This document shows, in pieces, positions 16,625 to 25,617 of a stretch of DNA of 64,000 nt. Below the pieces are notes generated by a model. That model was not told the origin of the DNA. It did no database searches and was given only the letters and a program-made list of their open reading frames with translations. The position numbers and the translations under genes were made by a program. Positions within the stretch are counted from its first letter, which is position 1. Each line of letters begins with the position of its first letter. The stretch spans positions 16,072 through 80,071 of the forward strand of contig JAZNAL010000026.1 of NCBI GenBank assembly GCA_045586505.1. Direction: 5' to 3'. Source of the DNA: Flemingiibacterium sp045586505 (GTDB lineage: Bacteria > Bacillota > Clostridia > Oscillospirales > CAG-272).

Positions 16625-17563
16625 TCAAAACAAATTCGGAATTATGTCTGCAATTAAATATCCCGACACAAATGAAACTGCATTTGCAACAAACGCATAC
16701 ACCACACACATCGCTCTACTGGGCGGATCACTGCTGACGCGCTTTAAGCATACAGCATAGATCACAGCCTCCAAAATAAATACGATAAGTTCAAAAAAAA
16801 TGTAAGCAGCAACATAAGCAAGGAATCCGGATCTGTAGCTAATAATATTAAGCGCCGTATTCAGTATCACCTGCGTCACCGTATTGACACCTATGATCAG
16901 CCGAAGCTCTTTTTTCTCTCTGAAACCAAATGCTAAAGCGATGCCTGATTCAATAAGTATGGTGATAATGATACGTGCTGCCAACGTAATCAGCTCTACT
17001 TTATAATTATATGAGCGCTGCGCACAAAGCAGTGTGCTTGCAGTCACAGGCTCACTGTATGCCACACCGTGCTCCGTAAAAGACCCGTCGGGGATATCTA
17101 CCGAAAAATAACTGTCAAAGGCATAGCGTTCATATATTCCGCTTGTCATGAACATATTATACTCGGGAAAATACAGGAGGATCTTGAACGAATCCGGCGG
17201 ATAATATGTCCATGCAAGCTCATTGTCCTCGCCGATCTCCCATGCCATCTGCAAGAAGTAGTAGCCGTCAGGATCCTTGTAGTTCGCGAAAAGCTGCCAT
17301 GTGTCGGGATCAAGCTCTGCGCCCTGATAATTCCCGGTGTGATACGCATATTTCTCATTGCCGTCCCAAACCGAATGCGGGCCGGTGGAATGGTCTTGAC
17401 TCAAAAGTGTACCGTAGCACGCTGTATCCCCAAGTCCCGTGAATGTGATGCGTACAGATGGCTTTGGACCCATGTCAGCGCTGACACTAAGAGAGAAAAA
17501 CGCTGATAATATGATAATGCAAATAAAAATGCTTAGTATTCGGCGGTATTCTATTCCCTTCAT
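16625..17563 (-). CDS. Membrane protein with signal peptide and extracytoplasmic ADMGPKPSV-type N-domain, function unknown
   Basis: 312 residues. An N-terminal signal peptide (IFICIIILSAFFSLSVSA) is followed by DMGPKPSVRITF, an extracytoplasmic beta-rich domain (about 30-190) with many aromatic residues, then four membrane helices (about 195-310). The ADMGPKPSV start of the mature part resembles a group of uncharacterised clostridial membrane proteins I have seen; I cannot name a function. Start at 17563 with AGGAG 8 bases upstream; an earlier in-frame ATG at 17602 has no ribosome site. The gene stands alone between two convergent/divergent neighbours. Confidence 0.8.
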   Translation of the reverse strand: MKGIEYRRILSIFICIIILSAFFSLSVSADMGPKPSVRITFTGLGDTACYGTLLSQDHSTGPHSVWDGNEKYAYHTGNYQGAELDPDTWQLFANYKDPDGYYFLQMAWEIGEDNELAWTYYPPDSFKILLYFPEYNMFMTSGIYERYAFDSYFSVDIPDGSFTEHGVAYSEPVTASTLLCAQRSYNYKVELITLAARIIITILIESGIALAFGFREKKELRLIIGVNTVTQVILNTALNIISYRSGFLAYVAAYIFFELIVFILEAVIYAVCLKRVSSDPPSRAMCVVYAFVANAVSFVSGYLIADIIPNLF

Positions 17564-17705
17564 GGCTTTCTCCTTATTAAAAATGATATGATAATAATCC
17601 ATTTCCCATCCTGCTGATTTAGACGGCGATTATTCGTAAAAGTTCCGCTGAACACATTGTACAGATAAAAATGCCGTTTTGCGGCATCGTGCCGCTTCTA
17701 AAGCA

Positions 17706-17734
17706 TTGACAATTATAATCTTTTGTGATAAAAT
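17706..17734 (+). promoter_or_regulatory. Sigma-A promoter of the histidine phosphatase gene
   Basis: TTGACA, 17 bases, TAAAAT preceded by TGA. Start codon about 30 bases downstream. Just upstream (17671-17695) GCCG-rich sequence can form small alternative hairpins of unclear meaning. Confidence 0.8.
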
Positions 17735-17764
17735 AATACCATCAAAGAATAAAAGAGGGATAGC

Positions 17765-18409
17765 ATGACACGCATGATATTTGTTCGCCACGGCGAGAGT
17801 CTTGGCAATTTGACTCGCCGTTTCTACGGGCAGACCGATGGCGCACTTACCGATAAAGGCAGAGCGCAGGCAAAGCTGACCGCAGAGTATCTGAAAGGCA
17901 CCCACATTGATGCAGCATACGCAAGCGATCTTATAAGAGCCTATGAAACCGGCAGTATTGTCGCCGCGCCCCACGGACTTGTGCCGATTCCTGATAAAAA
18001 TCTGCGTGAGATAAACGCCGGCAAGTGGGAGGATCTGCCATTTAGCGAGATCATCGAAAACTACCCCGACACCTTCGGTGTGTGGATGAATGATGTCGGC
18101 GCCTCACGCCCCGACGACGGCGAAAGCGTTGCCGAGCTGTATGAGCGTGTCACACGCGAAGTCTGGCGGATCGCCGAGGAAAACCCGGGCAAAACTCTTC
18201 TCATTGCCACCCATGCGACCCCAATCCGCGTGCTCACCTGCTACTGGAGCGGTAAGGGTGTCGCTGCGACAAAGGATTTCGGCTGGGTACCCAATGCCTC
18301 CGTATCTATAGTCGATTATGATACCGACACCCACACAGTCAAGGTTAACGTAATCGGTGACGTCTCTTTCATGGGCGACATAGTAACCGAGCTTCCCAAA
18401 AATGTTTAA
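17765..18409 (+). CDS. Histidine phosphatase family protein (phosphoglycerate mutase-like)
   Basis: 214 residues. The RHGES motif (catalytic His at about residue 9) and the second catalytic His in LLIATHATPIRVL (about 143) define the family. DGESVAELYERV is the loop seen in cobalamin-pathway/phosphatase-like members rather than glycolytic GpmA, so a small-molecule phosphatase is more likely than a true mutase. GAGGG lies 6 bases upstream. Monocistronic, ending at a very strong terminator. Confidence 0.9.
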   Translation: MTRMIFVRHGESLGNLTRRFYGQTDGALTDKGRAQAKLTAEYLKGTHIDAAYASDLIRAYETGSIVAAPHGLVPIPDKNLREINAGKWEDLPFSEIIENYPDTFGVWMNDVGASRPDDGESVAELYERVTREVWRIAEENPGKTLLIATHATPIRVLTCYWSGKGVAATKDFGWVPNASVSIVDYDTDTHTVKVNVIGDVSFMGDIVTELPKNV

Positions 18410-18441
18410 AAAAGGTTCACGCCGCGGCGTGAACCTTTTTT
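18408..18441. terminator. Perfect bidirectional terminator between phosphatase gene and gdhA
   Basis: A6, then GGTTCACGCCG (18414-18424) directly abutting CGGCGTGAACC (18425-18435), then T6. The symmetric form serves both converging genes. Confidence 0.92.
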
Positions 18442-18453
18442 GTGTAAGCAATA

Positions 18454-19809
18454 TTAGTATGCAATACCCTGAGCCTTCATTGCATCTGCAACCTTAAGGA
18501 AGCCTGCGATGTTGGCACCTGCAACCAGGTCGCCTTCCATGCCATATTCCTTAGCCGCCTTAACGGAGCTGTCGTAGATGTTCTTCATGATCTGCTTCAG
18601 CTTAGCGTCAACCTCTTCAGCGGTCCAGCTGTAGCGCATGGAGTTCTGGCTCATTTCGAGACCGGAAACTGCAACGCCGCCGGCGTTAACTGCCTTGGAA
18701 GGAGCAACGATCACGCCGTTTGCCTTGAGATATGCTACAGCCTCATTGGTGGTAGGCATATTTGCAACTTCAACATAGTACTTAAGGCCGTTTGCAACCA
18801 TAGCCTTTGCATCGTCGAGCTGAACCTCGTTCTGAGTTGCGCAAGGCATGATAACATCAACCTTCTCGCCCCAAGGCTTCTTGCCTGCGAAGAAGGGAAC
18901 GCCGAACTTGTCTGCGTAGTCCTGAACCTTGTTGCGGCAGGATGCACGCATTTCAAGCATATATGCGATCTTTTCGGGGGTGTTTACGCCGTCCTTGTCG
19001 TAGATGTAGCCGTCAGGACCGGAGATGGTAACTACCTTACCGCCGAGCTCGGTGATCTTCTGAACGGTACCCCAAGCAACGTTACCGAAGCCGGATACTG
19101 CGAAGGTCTTGCCCTTAACCTCCTCGCCGTAGGTAGCGAGCATATTCTCAACATAGTAAACCGCGCCGAAACCGGTAGCCTCGGGACGGATGAGAGAGCC
19201 GCCGTAGGAGAAGCCCTTACCGGTGAGAACGCCGGTGAACTCGTTGCGAAGTCTCTTGTACTGACCGAAGAGGTAACCAACCTCACGTGCGCCAACGCCG
19301 ATGTCACCTGCGGGAACGTCGGTATCTGCGCCGATGTGCTTAGCGAGCTCGGTCATGAAGCTCTGGCAGAAACGCATAACCTCGCCGTCGGACTTGCCTG
19401 TGGGATCGAAGTCAGCACCGCCCTTACCGCCGCCCATAGGAAGACCGGGGAGGGAGTTCTTGAAGGTCTGCTCAAAACCGAGGAACTTCATGATGGAAGC
19501 GTTAACGGTGGGATGGAAACGAAGACCGCCCTTGTAAGGACCGATTGCGGAGTTGAACTGTACGCGGTAGCCGCGGTTAACCTGAACCTTACCGTTGTCA
19601 TCAACCCAGCTTACTCTGAACTGGATCTGACGCTCGGGCTCTACCATACGCTCGAATACGCCTGCCTCGATAAGGTCGGGGCGCTTTTCGGCAACGGGCT
19701 CAAGGGATTCGAGAACCTCTTCTACAGTCTGGTGAAATTCTGTTTCACCGGGATTTCTCTTGCAAACTTTCTCATATACGCTTGCAAGGTAAGCATTCTT
19801 CAGTGCCAT
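18454..19809 (-). CDS. gdhA: NADP-specific glutamate dehydrogenase
   Basis: 451 residues, the length of hexameric bacterial GDH. Interconverts 2-oxoglutarate plus ammonia with glutamate; in anaerobes it is a main ammonia assimilation route. The active-site stretch LPMGGGKGGADFDP contains the catalytic Lys, and the Rossmann region is FAVSGFGNVAWG. Start set at 19809 (MALKNAYLASVYEKV), with GAGGT 9 bases upstream; an upstream in-frame ATG has no site. Own promoter at 19870-19898 with an inverted repeat just downstream, so transcription is probably regulated by nitrogen or another signal (inference). Confidence 0.97.
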   Translation of the reverse strand: MALKNAYLASVYEKVCKRNPGETEFHQTVEEVLESLEPVAEKRPDLIEAGVFERMVEPERQIQFRVSWVDDNGKVQVNRGYRVQFNSAIGPYKGGLRFHPTVNASIMKFLGFEQTFKNSLPGLPMGGGKGGADFDPTGKSDGEVMRFCQSFMTELAKHIGADTDVPAGDIGVGAREVGYLFGQYKRLRNEFTGVLTGKGFSYGGSLIRPEATGFGAVYYVENMLATYGEEVKGKTFAVSGFGNVAWGTVQKITELGGKVVTISGPDGYIYDKDGVNTPEKIAYMLEMRASCRNKVQDYADKFGVPFFAGKKPWGEKVDVIMPCATQNEVQLDDAKAMVANGLKYYVEVANMPTTNEAVAYLKANGVIVAPSKAVNAGGVAVSGLEMSQNSMRYSWTAEEVDAKLKQIMKNIYDSSVKAAKEYGMEGDLVAGANIAGFLKVADAMKAQGIAY

Positions 19810-19844
19810 GATACATACCTCATTTGTTATTAATTTCACGCATA

Positions 19845-19856
19845 TTAACGTGTTAA
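19845..19856. promoter_or_regulatory. Possible operator upstream of gdhA
   Basis: TTAAC-GT-GTTAA, a perfect 5+5 inverted repeat, lies between the -10 box and the ribosome site of gdhA. Confidence 0.4.
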
Positions 19857-19869
19857 ATTATACCTTACC

Positions 19870-19898
19870 ATTATACTACATTTTTCGGGCTTTTGCAA
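19870..19898 (-). promoter_or_regulatory. Promoter of gdhA
   Basis: Minus strand: TTGCAA, 17 bases, TATAAT. A second TATAAT lies at 19857-19862 without a matching -35. Confidence 0.7.
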
Positions 19899-19984
19899 TA
19901 TCTTTCTACAAATATTTGATAAAAAATATTGTTAATTTTTTGAAAATATAATATTTTATAGCATATGCACAATCCACGGTTATG

Positions 19985-20025
19985 ATTACGCCGCAAAATA
20001 AATATATATTACTAAAAAGCGTAAT
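19985..20025 (+). repeat. Inverted repeat in the leader of the flippase gene
   Basis: ATTACGC (19985-19991) and GCGTAAT (20019-20025) pair perfectly around an AT-rich 27-base loop, ending a few bases before the GGAGG site. Could hide or expose the ribosome site; speculative. Confidence 0.3.
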
Positions 20026-20042
20026 TTCACGGAGGATATAAA

Positions 20043-21587
20043 GTGCAAAAACTGCGGCGTTTTTTATTAAACGGGCTCATAATGAGTGCCACATCCCTGT
20101 TCCTGCGGGCGCTTGGAGTGGGCTTCAACGCCTTTGTTTCACGAAAACTCGGCGCCGACGGCATGGGCCTGTTTACTCTCATTATGAGTGTATATGGTCT
20201 GTCGGTCACCGCGGCGGCGGCAGGTGTTAATCTCGCCTCCACCCGTATGTGCGCCGAGGCGCTCGGTCGATGTGATAAGCGCGCACTTCGGGCATCCTTG
20301 AAAAAATGCTTCATATACGCCGTCGGATGCGGACTTGCGGCTTGTACGCTGCTATTATTCGGTGCTGAGTATGTCGCCGCCCAATGGCTGGGGGATGAGC
20401 GCTGTACGCAATCGCTTAAGTTGCTTGCACTCAGCCTACCGTTTATCTCCGCCTCCAACGTACTCCACGGATATTTCACCGCGGTGAGAAAGGTTTCAAA
20501 AAGTGCCGCAACACAAATTTTCGAGCAAATTTTCAAGACATTTGTCACCGTGATCGCCCTTCTTTACATAGTCCCCGATGGGATCGAATACGCCTGCATG
20601 GCACTGGTGGGCGGCGGAGCACTTGCCGAGACCGCATCCTTTACAATGGCACTGGTGCTGTATCTTACCGATTGCCGCAATGTCAAAAATACAGGCCTTC
20701 CGCGTGAAAAAAGCAGGAAGCTGACCCGCGAATTACTTGGCATTACTCTTCCCGTTGCCGCGGCGGCATGTCTGCGCTCGGGACTTACCACGATCGAGCA
20801 TATTCTTATACCGCGCGGACTGCAAAAGAATCCCCTCACCGCCAAAACCGCTCTCGCCGCGTACGGCGTGCTCTGCGGCATGGTGATGCCCGTGATAATG
20901 TTCCCCACCGCCCTGCTTTACTCCTTCACCGCCTTGCTTGTTCCCGAATTTGCCGAATCAGACGCCGCACGCGACACCTCCCGCCTTAAGAGGATGGTCG
21001 CGCGCTCGCTTTCACTGACGCTGATATTTTCACAGGGATGTGCGGCGCTTATGTCAGTTTTTTCGGGTGAGCTTGGTATGCTGATCTATCAAAACTCCGA
21101 TGCAGGCGAATTTATCCGCATAATGGCACCGCTTATCCCCATAATGTACCTTGACCACGCGGTGGATTCCATGCTGAAGGGGCTGGGTGAGCAGCTGTAC
21201 TGCATGAAGATCAACATTCTCGACGCGGCGCTCTGTACTTTTCTCGTTTGGTTTCTCTGTCCGCGAATCGGCATCTATGGCTATATTGTGACCTTGTATG
21301 CCGCCGAGGTGATGAACGCATCCCTCAGTCTTTATCGGCTGTATAAGGTCTGCCGATTCAAAGTAAGCGTGCTTGATTTATTTATTAAGCCCGCGCTCTG
21401 CGCTGTAGGCACATCGGCAATACTGCGTCTGTTATGCAGTGCCCTAAATGTGTGTGGATGGGCGGGACTTATCATCGGCGGCGTTTTTGCGTCGGCGGTA
21501 TATATACTCCTGCTGATGGGCATCGGCGTGGTATCTCCCGGCGATATCGGACTCGACAGGGCACATCGAATCAAGCAAAAGGCATAG
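20043..21587 (+). CDS. spoVB: SpoVB/MurJ-like polysaccharide flippase (MVF/MOP superfamily)
   Basis: 514 residues, about 14 membrane helices. The N-terminus (FLLNGLIMSATSLFLRALGV, then FNAFVSRKLGADGMGLF) matches the SpoVB/YtgP branch, whose members flip lipid-linked wall precursors or polysaccharide units and in spore formers act in cortex synthesis. Starts with GTG at 20043, GGAGG 7 bases upstream. It stops inside the 5' arm of a terminator. The symbol is by family only; the housekeeping versus spore role cannot be decided from sequence alone. Confidence 0.88.
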   Translation: MQKLRRFLLNGLIMSATSLFLRALGVGFNAFVSRKLGADGMGLFTLIMSVYGLSVTAAAAGVNLASTRMCAEALGRCDKRALRASLKKCFIYAVGCGLAACTLLLFGAEYVAAQWLGDERCTQSLKLLALSLPFISASNVLHGYFTAVRKVSKSAATQIFEQIFKTFVTVIALLYIVPDGIEYACMALVGGGALAETASFTMALVLYLTDCRNVKNTGLPREKSRKLTRELLGITLPVAAAACLRSGLTTIEHILIPRGLQKNPLTAKTALAAYGVLCGMVMPVIMFPTALLYSFTALLVPEFAESDAARDTSRLKRMVARSLSLTLIFSQGCAALMSVFSGELGMLIYQNSDAGEFIRIMAPLIPIMYLDHAVDSMLKGLGEQLYCMKINILDAALCTFLVWFLCPRIGIYGYIVTLYAAEVMNASLSLYRLYKVCRFKVSVLDLFIKPALCAVGTSAILRLLCSALNVCGWAGLIIGGVFASAVYILLLMGIGVVSPGDIGLDRAHRIKQKA

Positions 21588-21619
21588 AAAAGCGGATGCG
21601 CACGCGCATCCGCTTTTCT
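21586..21619. terminator. Bidirectional terminator overlapping the flippase stop codon
   Basis: A 15-base arm (21586-21600) pairs perfectly with 21605-21619 around CACG; the arms start with AGAAAA and end with TTTTCT. It overlaps the TAG of the flippase gene and lies next to the convergent parvulin stop. Confidence 0.88.
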
Positions 21620-21620
21620 A

Positions 21621-22982
21621 TTATTCCGGGATGGAATTTATAATCTCATCATTAAAGGTAACGGGATACTTTGCGGAGATCTCACCGAAATAAGCAGCGA
21701 ACGCTTCAGAGGATACAGAATCCGCCACACTTGTCTGCCACGCGGAAAGTCCCTCGCCCATGTAAAGCATCAGATGCCAGCCGTAATCGGTCTCGATCAC
21801 CTGGGCATCTCCCGCCTTCCGTGCAGGATCAAAGCACCAGTCATTAAACTCCGCAACAGTTCTTCCCTCGGCGAGATTTTCGTAGAGTCCGCCGTTATAG
21901 TAGGTGCTCTCATCGTCGGAGTATTCAAGCGCCATAAGCGCAAAATTTTCCGCAGTAGGATCGCCCTCGTACGCTTTTTGCAGCTCCTCCGCCTTGGATT
22001 TTGCCGCCTCGGAGCTTCCCCATACCTCCTCGGAAAGGAGTACATGGCGCACATTTACGGAAGCGGTCTCATCATGATACGGCTCGGATGTGAGCATATA
22101 CACGGTGTACATGGTCTCTGCAGGATTTGCCAGAATGAGCGTCTTCTTGGAATCATCTCCAAACGCCCACTCAGACACTTTGTCACCCTCGGTGTAAGAT
22201 GCACCCACCGTTTCAAGCTTGTCGAGCCTAGATTTAATATCTTTATCGCTCATATCGGTGTCTTCGGTGACCAGTATCTTTTCGACGATCTTCTTGAATT
22301 CATCCTCACTTGCAGATCTGGCTAGCTCATCCGCATATTTGATCACCTGCGCCTCGGTGAAGGTCCCCTTGCTGTTTGAGCCTTCTGCGGCATAATAAAT
22401 CGGGAAGGAGTAAAAATCCACATAGCTGTGGGCTTTTTCATCGGACTTCAGTACAGCATACATTTCGGACTCGGAGGGGACAAACTCCGCTTCCTTCATA
22501 AACTGATACTTATACGCCAGCGCTTCAAGCAGCTTTGCCTCGTAAATATCGTCGCGGTTGACACCGTCACCGTAAAGTCCCGTGTCGATCTTGTCAACTC
22601 GATTTGCCAGCGCTTTCTTCTCCCCATCGGACAGAGCAACACCGTTTTCGGTGGCGGCTTCGCAGAGCACCAATATGTCCTCCGTCACAAGACGCGCGCC
22701 GCCCATGAAATAATCGTACCAGCTCTGACCGTCCTCCGCCTCCTGCTCACGCAGGGATTTTTCGGTATCGAGCCCGAAATATTTCACGTAGCTTCCGTAG
22801 TAGTTCACAAATGTATTGTATACGTCATGATAATAGTAGCTCATCATCGTTCCGGTGACTGTATAATTCTCCGTAGATGCCGCCGTACCCGCACGAAGTG
22901 CGGCACCGCCGTCAGAACAACCGCAGGCTGTACCAAGCACTACCGAACCAAGCAGAATGAGCGAAGCAATTCTTTTTTTCAT
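21621..22982 (-). CDS. prsA: PpiC/parvulin-type peptidyl-prolyl isomerase lipoprotein (PrsA-like)
   Basis: 453 residues. Signal peptide with lipobox-like LGTAC, then a Gly/Ala spacer. The rotamase domain begins near residue 315 with VNVRHVLLSEE and runs through YYNGGLYENLAEG to DYGWHLMLY. The upstream chaperone-like part parallels the membrane-anchored paralogue at 1352-2800 (shared YYYHDVYNTF/YYRDIYLTF, LEALAYKYQ). Role: folding of exported proteins at the outer face of the membrane. AAAGGA 8 bases upstream of ATG; promoter at 23018-23046. Confidence 0.92.
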   Translation of the reverse strand: MKKRIASLILLGSVVLGTACGCSDGGAALRAGTAASTENYTVTGTMMSYYYHDVYNTFVNYYGSYVKYFGLDTEKSLREQEAEDGQSWYDYFMGGARLVTEDILVLCEAATENGVALSDGEKKALANRVDKIDTGLYGDGVNRDDIYEAKLLEALAYKYQFMKEAEFVPSESEMYAVLKSDEKAHSYVDFYSFPIYYAAEGSNSKGTFTEAQVIKYADELARSASEDEFKKIVEKILVTEDTDMSDKDIKSRLDKLETVGASYTEGDKVSEWAFGDDSKKTLILANPAETMYTVYMLTSEPYHDETASVNVRHVLLSEEVWGSSEAAKSKAEELQKAYEGDPTAENFALMALEYSDDESTYYNGGLYENLAEGRTVAEFNDWCFDPARKAGDAQVIETDYGWHLMLYMGEGLSAWQTSVADSVSSEAFAAYFGEISAKYPVTFNDEIINSIPE

Positions 22983-23017
22983 CGTATTTGTCCTTTCGGT
23001 TAAACAATAATATAGTA

Positions 23018-23046
23018 ATTATATCACGTTTACGGTGTTTTTGCAA
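23018..23046 (-). promoter_or_regulatory. Promoter of the PrsA-like lipoprotein gene
   Basis: Minus strand: TTGCAA, 17 bases, TATAAT preceded by TGA (extended -10). Confidence 0.75.
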
Positions 23047-23165
23047 GGCTTTGCCGAAACTTTTACAATTAGGCGACAAATCATGCACGTCTTCGGAGTG
23101 TGCCGCCACGATGTCGGATTCCGCATCATAGTACGAATATTTCCAAAAAAATTGTTTCATAAATA

Positions 23166-23194
23166 TAGACAAGCTCACTAAAATGTGGTATAAT
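23166..23194 (+). promoter_or_regulatory. Promoter of the MBL-gltX-glnS gene run
   Basis: TAGACA, 17 bases, TATAAT. The decamer GTGGTATAAT occurs twice, 15 bases apart (second TATAAT at 23204-23209), so a second start is possible. Confidence 0.65.
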
Positions 23195-23245
23195 GTAGAG
23201 TGGTATAATATTTTGTACACTAAAACTACGGTGGTATCTTTAATT

Positions 23246-23881
23246 ATGAAGGTCTTGGTCCTGCCGCTCGGTAGAATGAGCACAAACTGTCTTATAGTAT
23301 ACGATGAAGCCACCCATATCGGCGCGGTGGTCGATCCCGGAGGCGAGGATTCGTCGGAGAGGATCGTCAACCGCTGTCTGGCGGACGGCATCGAGATAAA
23401 ATACATTCTCCTGACCCACGCCCATTTCGATCATATGCTCTCGCTGGAAGCCCTGCGCGAGATGACGGGCGCGCCTCTGGCATTGCACTGCCATGATGCG
23501 GAGTCACTTACCGACCCGAATCTCACTTACATGGCTCAGTTTGCCGGGATCAGCACAGGATGCAACCCCGCAGAAATACTGCTCTCCGACGGAGATGTGA
23601 TCGAGCTTGGAGAGACAAAGCTCACGGTCATGCATACCCCCGGTCACACCATGGGATCGGTATGCTATATGACGGACGGTATCATCCTGACGGGCGACAC
23701 TCTCTTTTCCGGCTCCATCGGCAGATGCGATCTGTACGGCGGTGACGACATGACAATGGAGGATTCGCTAAAGCGGCTTGTACGCCTTCCCGGCGACTAC
23801 AAACTCTACCCCGGTCACGGCTCCACCACCACCCTATCCCGTGAGCGCGCAAACAACGTCTATTTAAAACATTTTGTATAA
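23246..23881 (+). CDS. MBL-fold metallo-hydrolase (glyoxalase II-like)
   Basis: 211 residues. Metal motif THAHFDHM (about residues 60-67), third His in HTPGHTMGSVCY, bridging Asp in LTGDTLFSGSIGR, last His in LYPGHGSTTTL, all as in GloB/YcbL-like hydrolases that bind two metals. Substrate not assignable (thioesters such as S-lactoylglutathione are one family substrate, but clostridia usually lack glutathione). Start at 23246 (MKVLVLPLG); the upstream in-frame ATG at 23183 lies within the promoter. First gene of a co-directional run reaching to 30857. Confidence 0.9.
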   Translation: MKVLVLPLGRMSTNCLIVYDEATHIGAVVDPGGEDSSERIVNRCLADGIEIKYILLTHAHFDHMLSLEALREMTGAPLALHCHDAESLTDPNLTYMAQFAGISTGCNPAEILLSDGDVIELGETKLTVMHTPGHTMGSVCYMTDGIILTGDTLFSGSIGRCDLYGGDDMTMEDSLKRLVRLPGDYKLYPGHGSTTTLSRERANNVYLKHFV

Positions 23882-23904
23882 AGGTTCATGAAAGGAAAAT
23901 CATA

Positions 23905-25590
23905 ATGGACAACAACTATTTAGCCGATTTGCTCTTTCCAAATATCAAAACGCTTCCCGAGGATATGGAAGCTCGTTATCCGAGGCGACAGCTCCCCGAG
24001 GGAGCTAAGGTAACACGTTTTGCCCCCAGCCCCACGGGATTTGTACACTTCGGCGGTCTGTTCCCCTCCACCGTCGGCGAAAGACTCGCTCACCAGAGCG
24101 GTGGTGTATTCTACCTCCGCATCGAGGACACCGATGCCAAGCGCGAGGTCGAGGGTGCTGCAGAGGGACTTATAAAGACACTCGCCACCTACGGCATCAA
24201 CTTCGACGAGGGTGCAATACTTGATGAAAACGGAAATGTTTCCGATCACGGCATATACGGCCCCTACAAGCAAAGCCAGCGCGGCGAGATATATCAGACC
24301 TACGCTAAGCAGCTTATCCGTGAGGGCAAGGCTTACCCCTGCTTCACCACTGAGGAGGAGCTTGAGGAATTAGCTCAGGTCAACAAGAAGGAAGAGCTCA
24401 AAAACACCGATTGGCAGGCAGAGGCAGAATCACGCCGCGCCGAGATGCTGGCTCGCCGCAATTTCACCATCAAAGAGGTGGAAGAGCATCTGAGGGCAGG
24501 TCACCCCTTCGTGGTTCGCATCCTCGCCGACGGTGATCCCGAAAAGAAGACCAAATTTACCGACCTTATCAAGGGCAATATCGAGGTGCCCGAGAATGAC
24601 GAGGACTTCGTGCTTCTCAAATCAGACGGAATCCCCACCTACCACTTCGCACACGCTGTGGATGATCATCTAATGGGCACCACCCACGTCATCCGCGGCG
24701 AGGAATGGCTTCCCAGTTTAGCTAAGCACATCATGCTGTTCCGCTTCCTCGGCTTCAAGCTGCCGAAGTATATGCACATCGCGCAGATCATGATGCTTGA
24801 CGAATCGGGAAACAAGAAGAAGCTTTCAAAGCGCGATATGGGCGCAAACATGGACGACTACACCCGCATGGGCTACTGCCCCGAGGCAGTGTGCGAGTAC
24901 ATCATGACCCTCCTCAACTCCAACTACGAGGAGTGGCATGCACAGAACGCGGATAAGCCCTATACCGACTTCCCGTTCAACATCAAGAAGATGTCCACCT
25001 CCGGCTGTCTCTTTGATTTTGACAAGCTGAATGACGTATCGAAGAACGTCATCTCCCGCATGGACGCGAAGACGGTAACCGAAAAGGTCACCGAGTGGGC
25101 GCTTGCGTTTGATCCGGAGTTCGGGAAAGCTCTTGCGGCTGATCCCGCATTTACAGAGAAGATCTTCGCCATCGGCAGGGGCGGTAAGAAGCCGAGAAAA
25201 GACCTTGCCACATGGGCGGATGCAAAGCCTTACATGGGCTTCTTCTACGATGAGTTCTACGCTCTCCAGGATACCATCCCCGAGACCTTCGCAAAGGACG
25301 ACATCAAGGCTACCCTCTCGAAGTTCCTTGAGACCTACGATGCCGCAAGCGACATGAACGTATGGTTCGACAAGGTTAAGGCAATTGCCGACGAGCTGGG
25401 TTACGCTTCCGACATGAAGGCATACAAGGCTGATCCCACTGCATTCAAGGGCAGCGTTGCCGACATCAGCATGTTCATACGCGTTGCAGTCACCGGCAAG
25501 ATGAACGCCCCCGATCTGTATACGGTTATGCAGATTCTTGGCAAGGACAAGACTGCCGAGAGAATAAACAAAACTATTGCGTCGCTTTAA
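23905..25590 (+). CDS. gltX: Glutamyl-tRNA synthetase
   Basis: 561 residues, longer than the usual 470-490. Charges tRNA with Glu. Class I motifs: PSPTGFVHFGG (HIGH equivalent, about residues 41-51) and KLSKRDMGA (KMSKS equivalent, about 306). YLRIEDTDAKREV is the GluRS Asp-rich strand. The extra length lies in insertions of the C-terminal half (e.g. around WADAKPYMGFFYDEFY). AAAGGA precedes the ATG; 28 bases separate it from glnS. Having GlnRS next door suggests this enzyme need not mischarge tRNA-Gln (inference). Confidence 0.95.
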   Translation: MDNNYLADLLFPNIKTLPEDMEARYPRRQLPEGAKVTRFAPSPTGFVHFGGLFPSTVGERLAHQSGGVFYLRIEDTDAKREVEGAAEGLIKTLATYGINFDEGAILDENGNVSDHGIYGPYKQSQRGEIYQTYAKQLIREGKAYPCFTTEEELEELAQVNKKEELKNTDWQAEAESRRAEMLARRNFTIKEVEEHLRAGHPFVVRILADGDPEKKTKFTDLIKGNIEVPENDEDFVLLKSDGIPTYHFAHAVDDHLMGTTHVIRGEEWLPSLAKHIMLFRFLGFKLPKYMHIAQIMMLDESGNKKKLSKRDMGANMDDYTRMGYCPEAVCEYIMTLLNSNYEEWHAQNADKPYTDFPFNIKKMSTSGCLFDFDKLNDVSKNVISRMDAKTVTEKVTEWALAFDPEFGKALAADPAFTEKIFAIGRGGKKPRKDLATWADAKPYMGFFYDEFYALQDTIPETFAKDDIKATLSKFLETYDAASDMNVWFDKVKAIADELGYASDMKAYKADPTAFKGSVADISMFIRVAVTGKMNAPDLYTVMQILGKDKTAERINKTIASL

Positions 25591-25617
25591 AATCAAGCAA
25601 CCGAAAGGAATATAAAA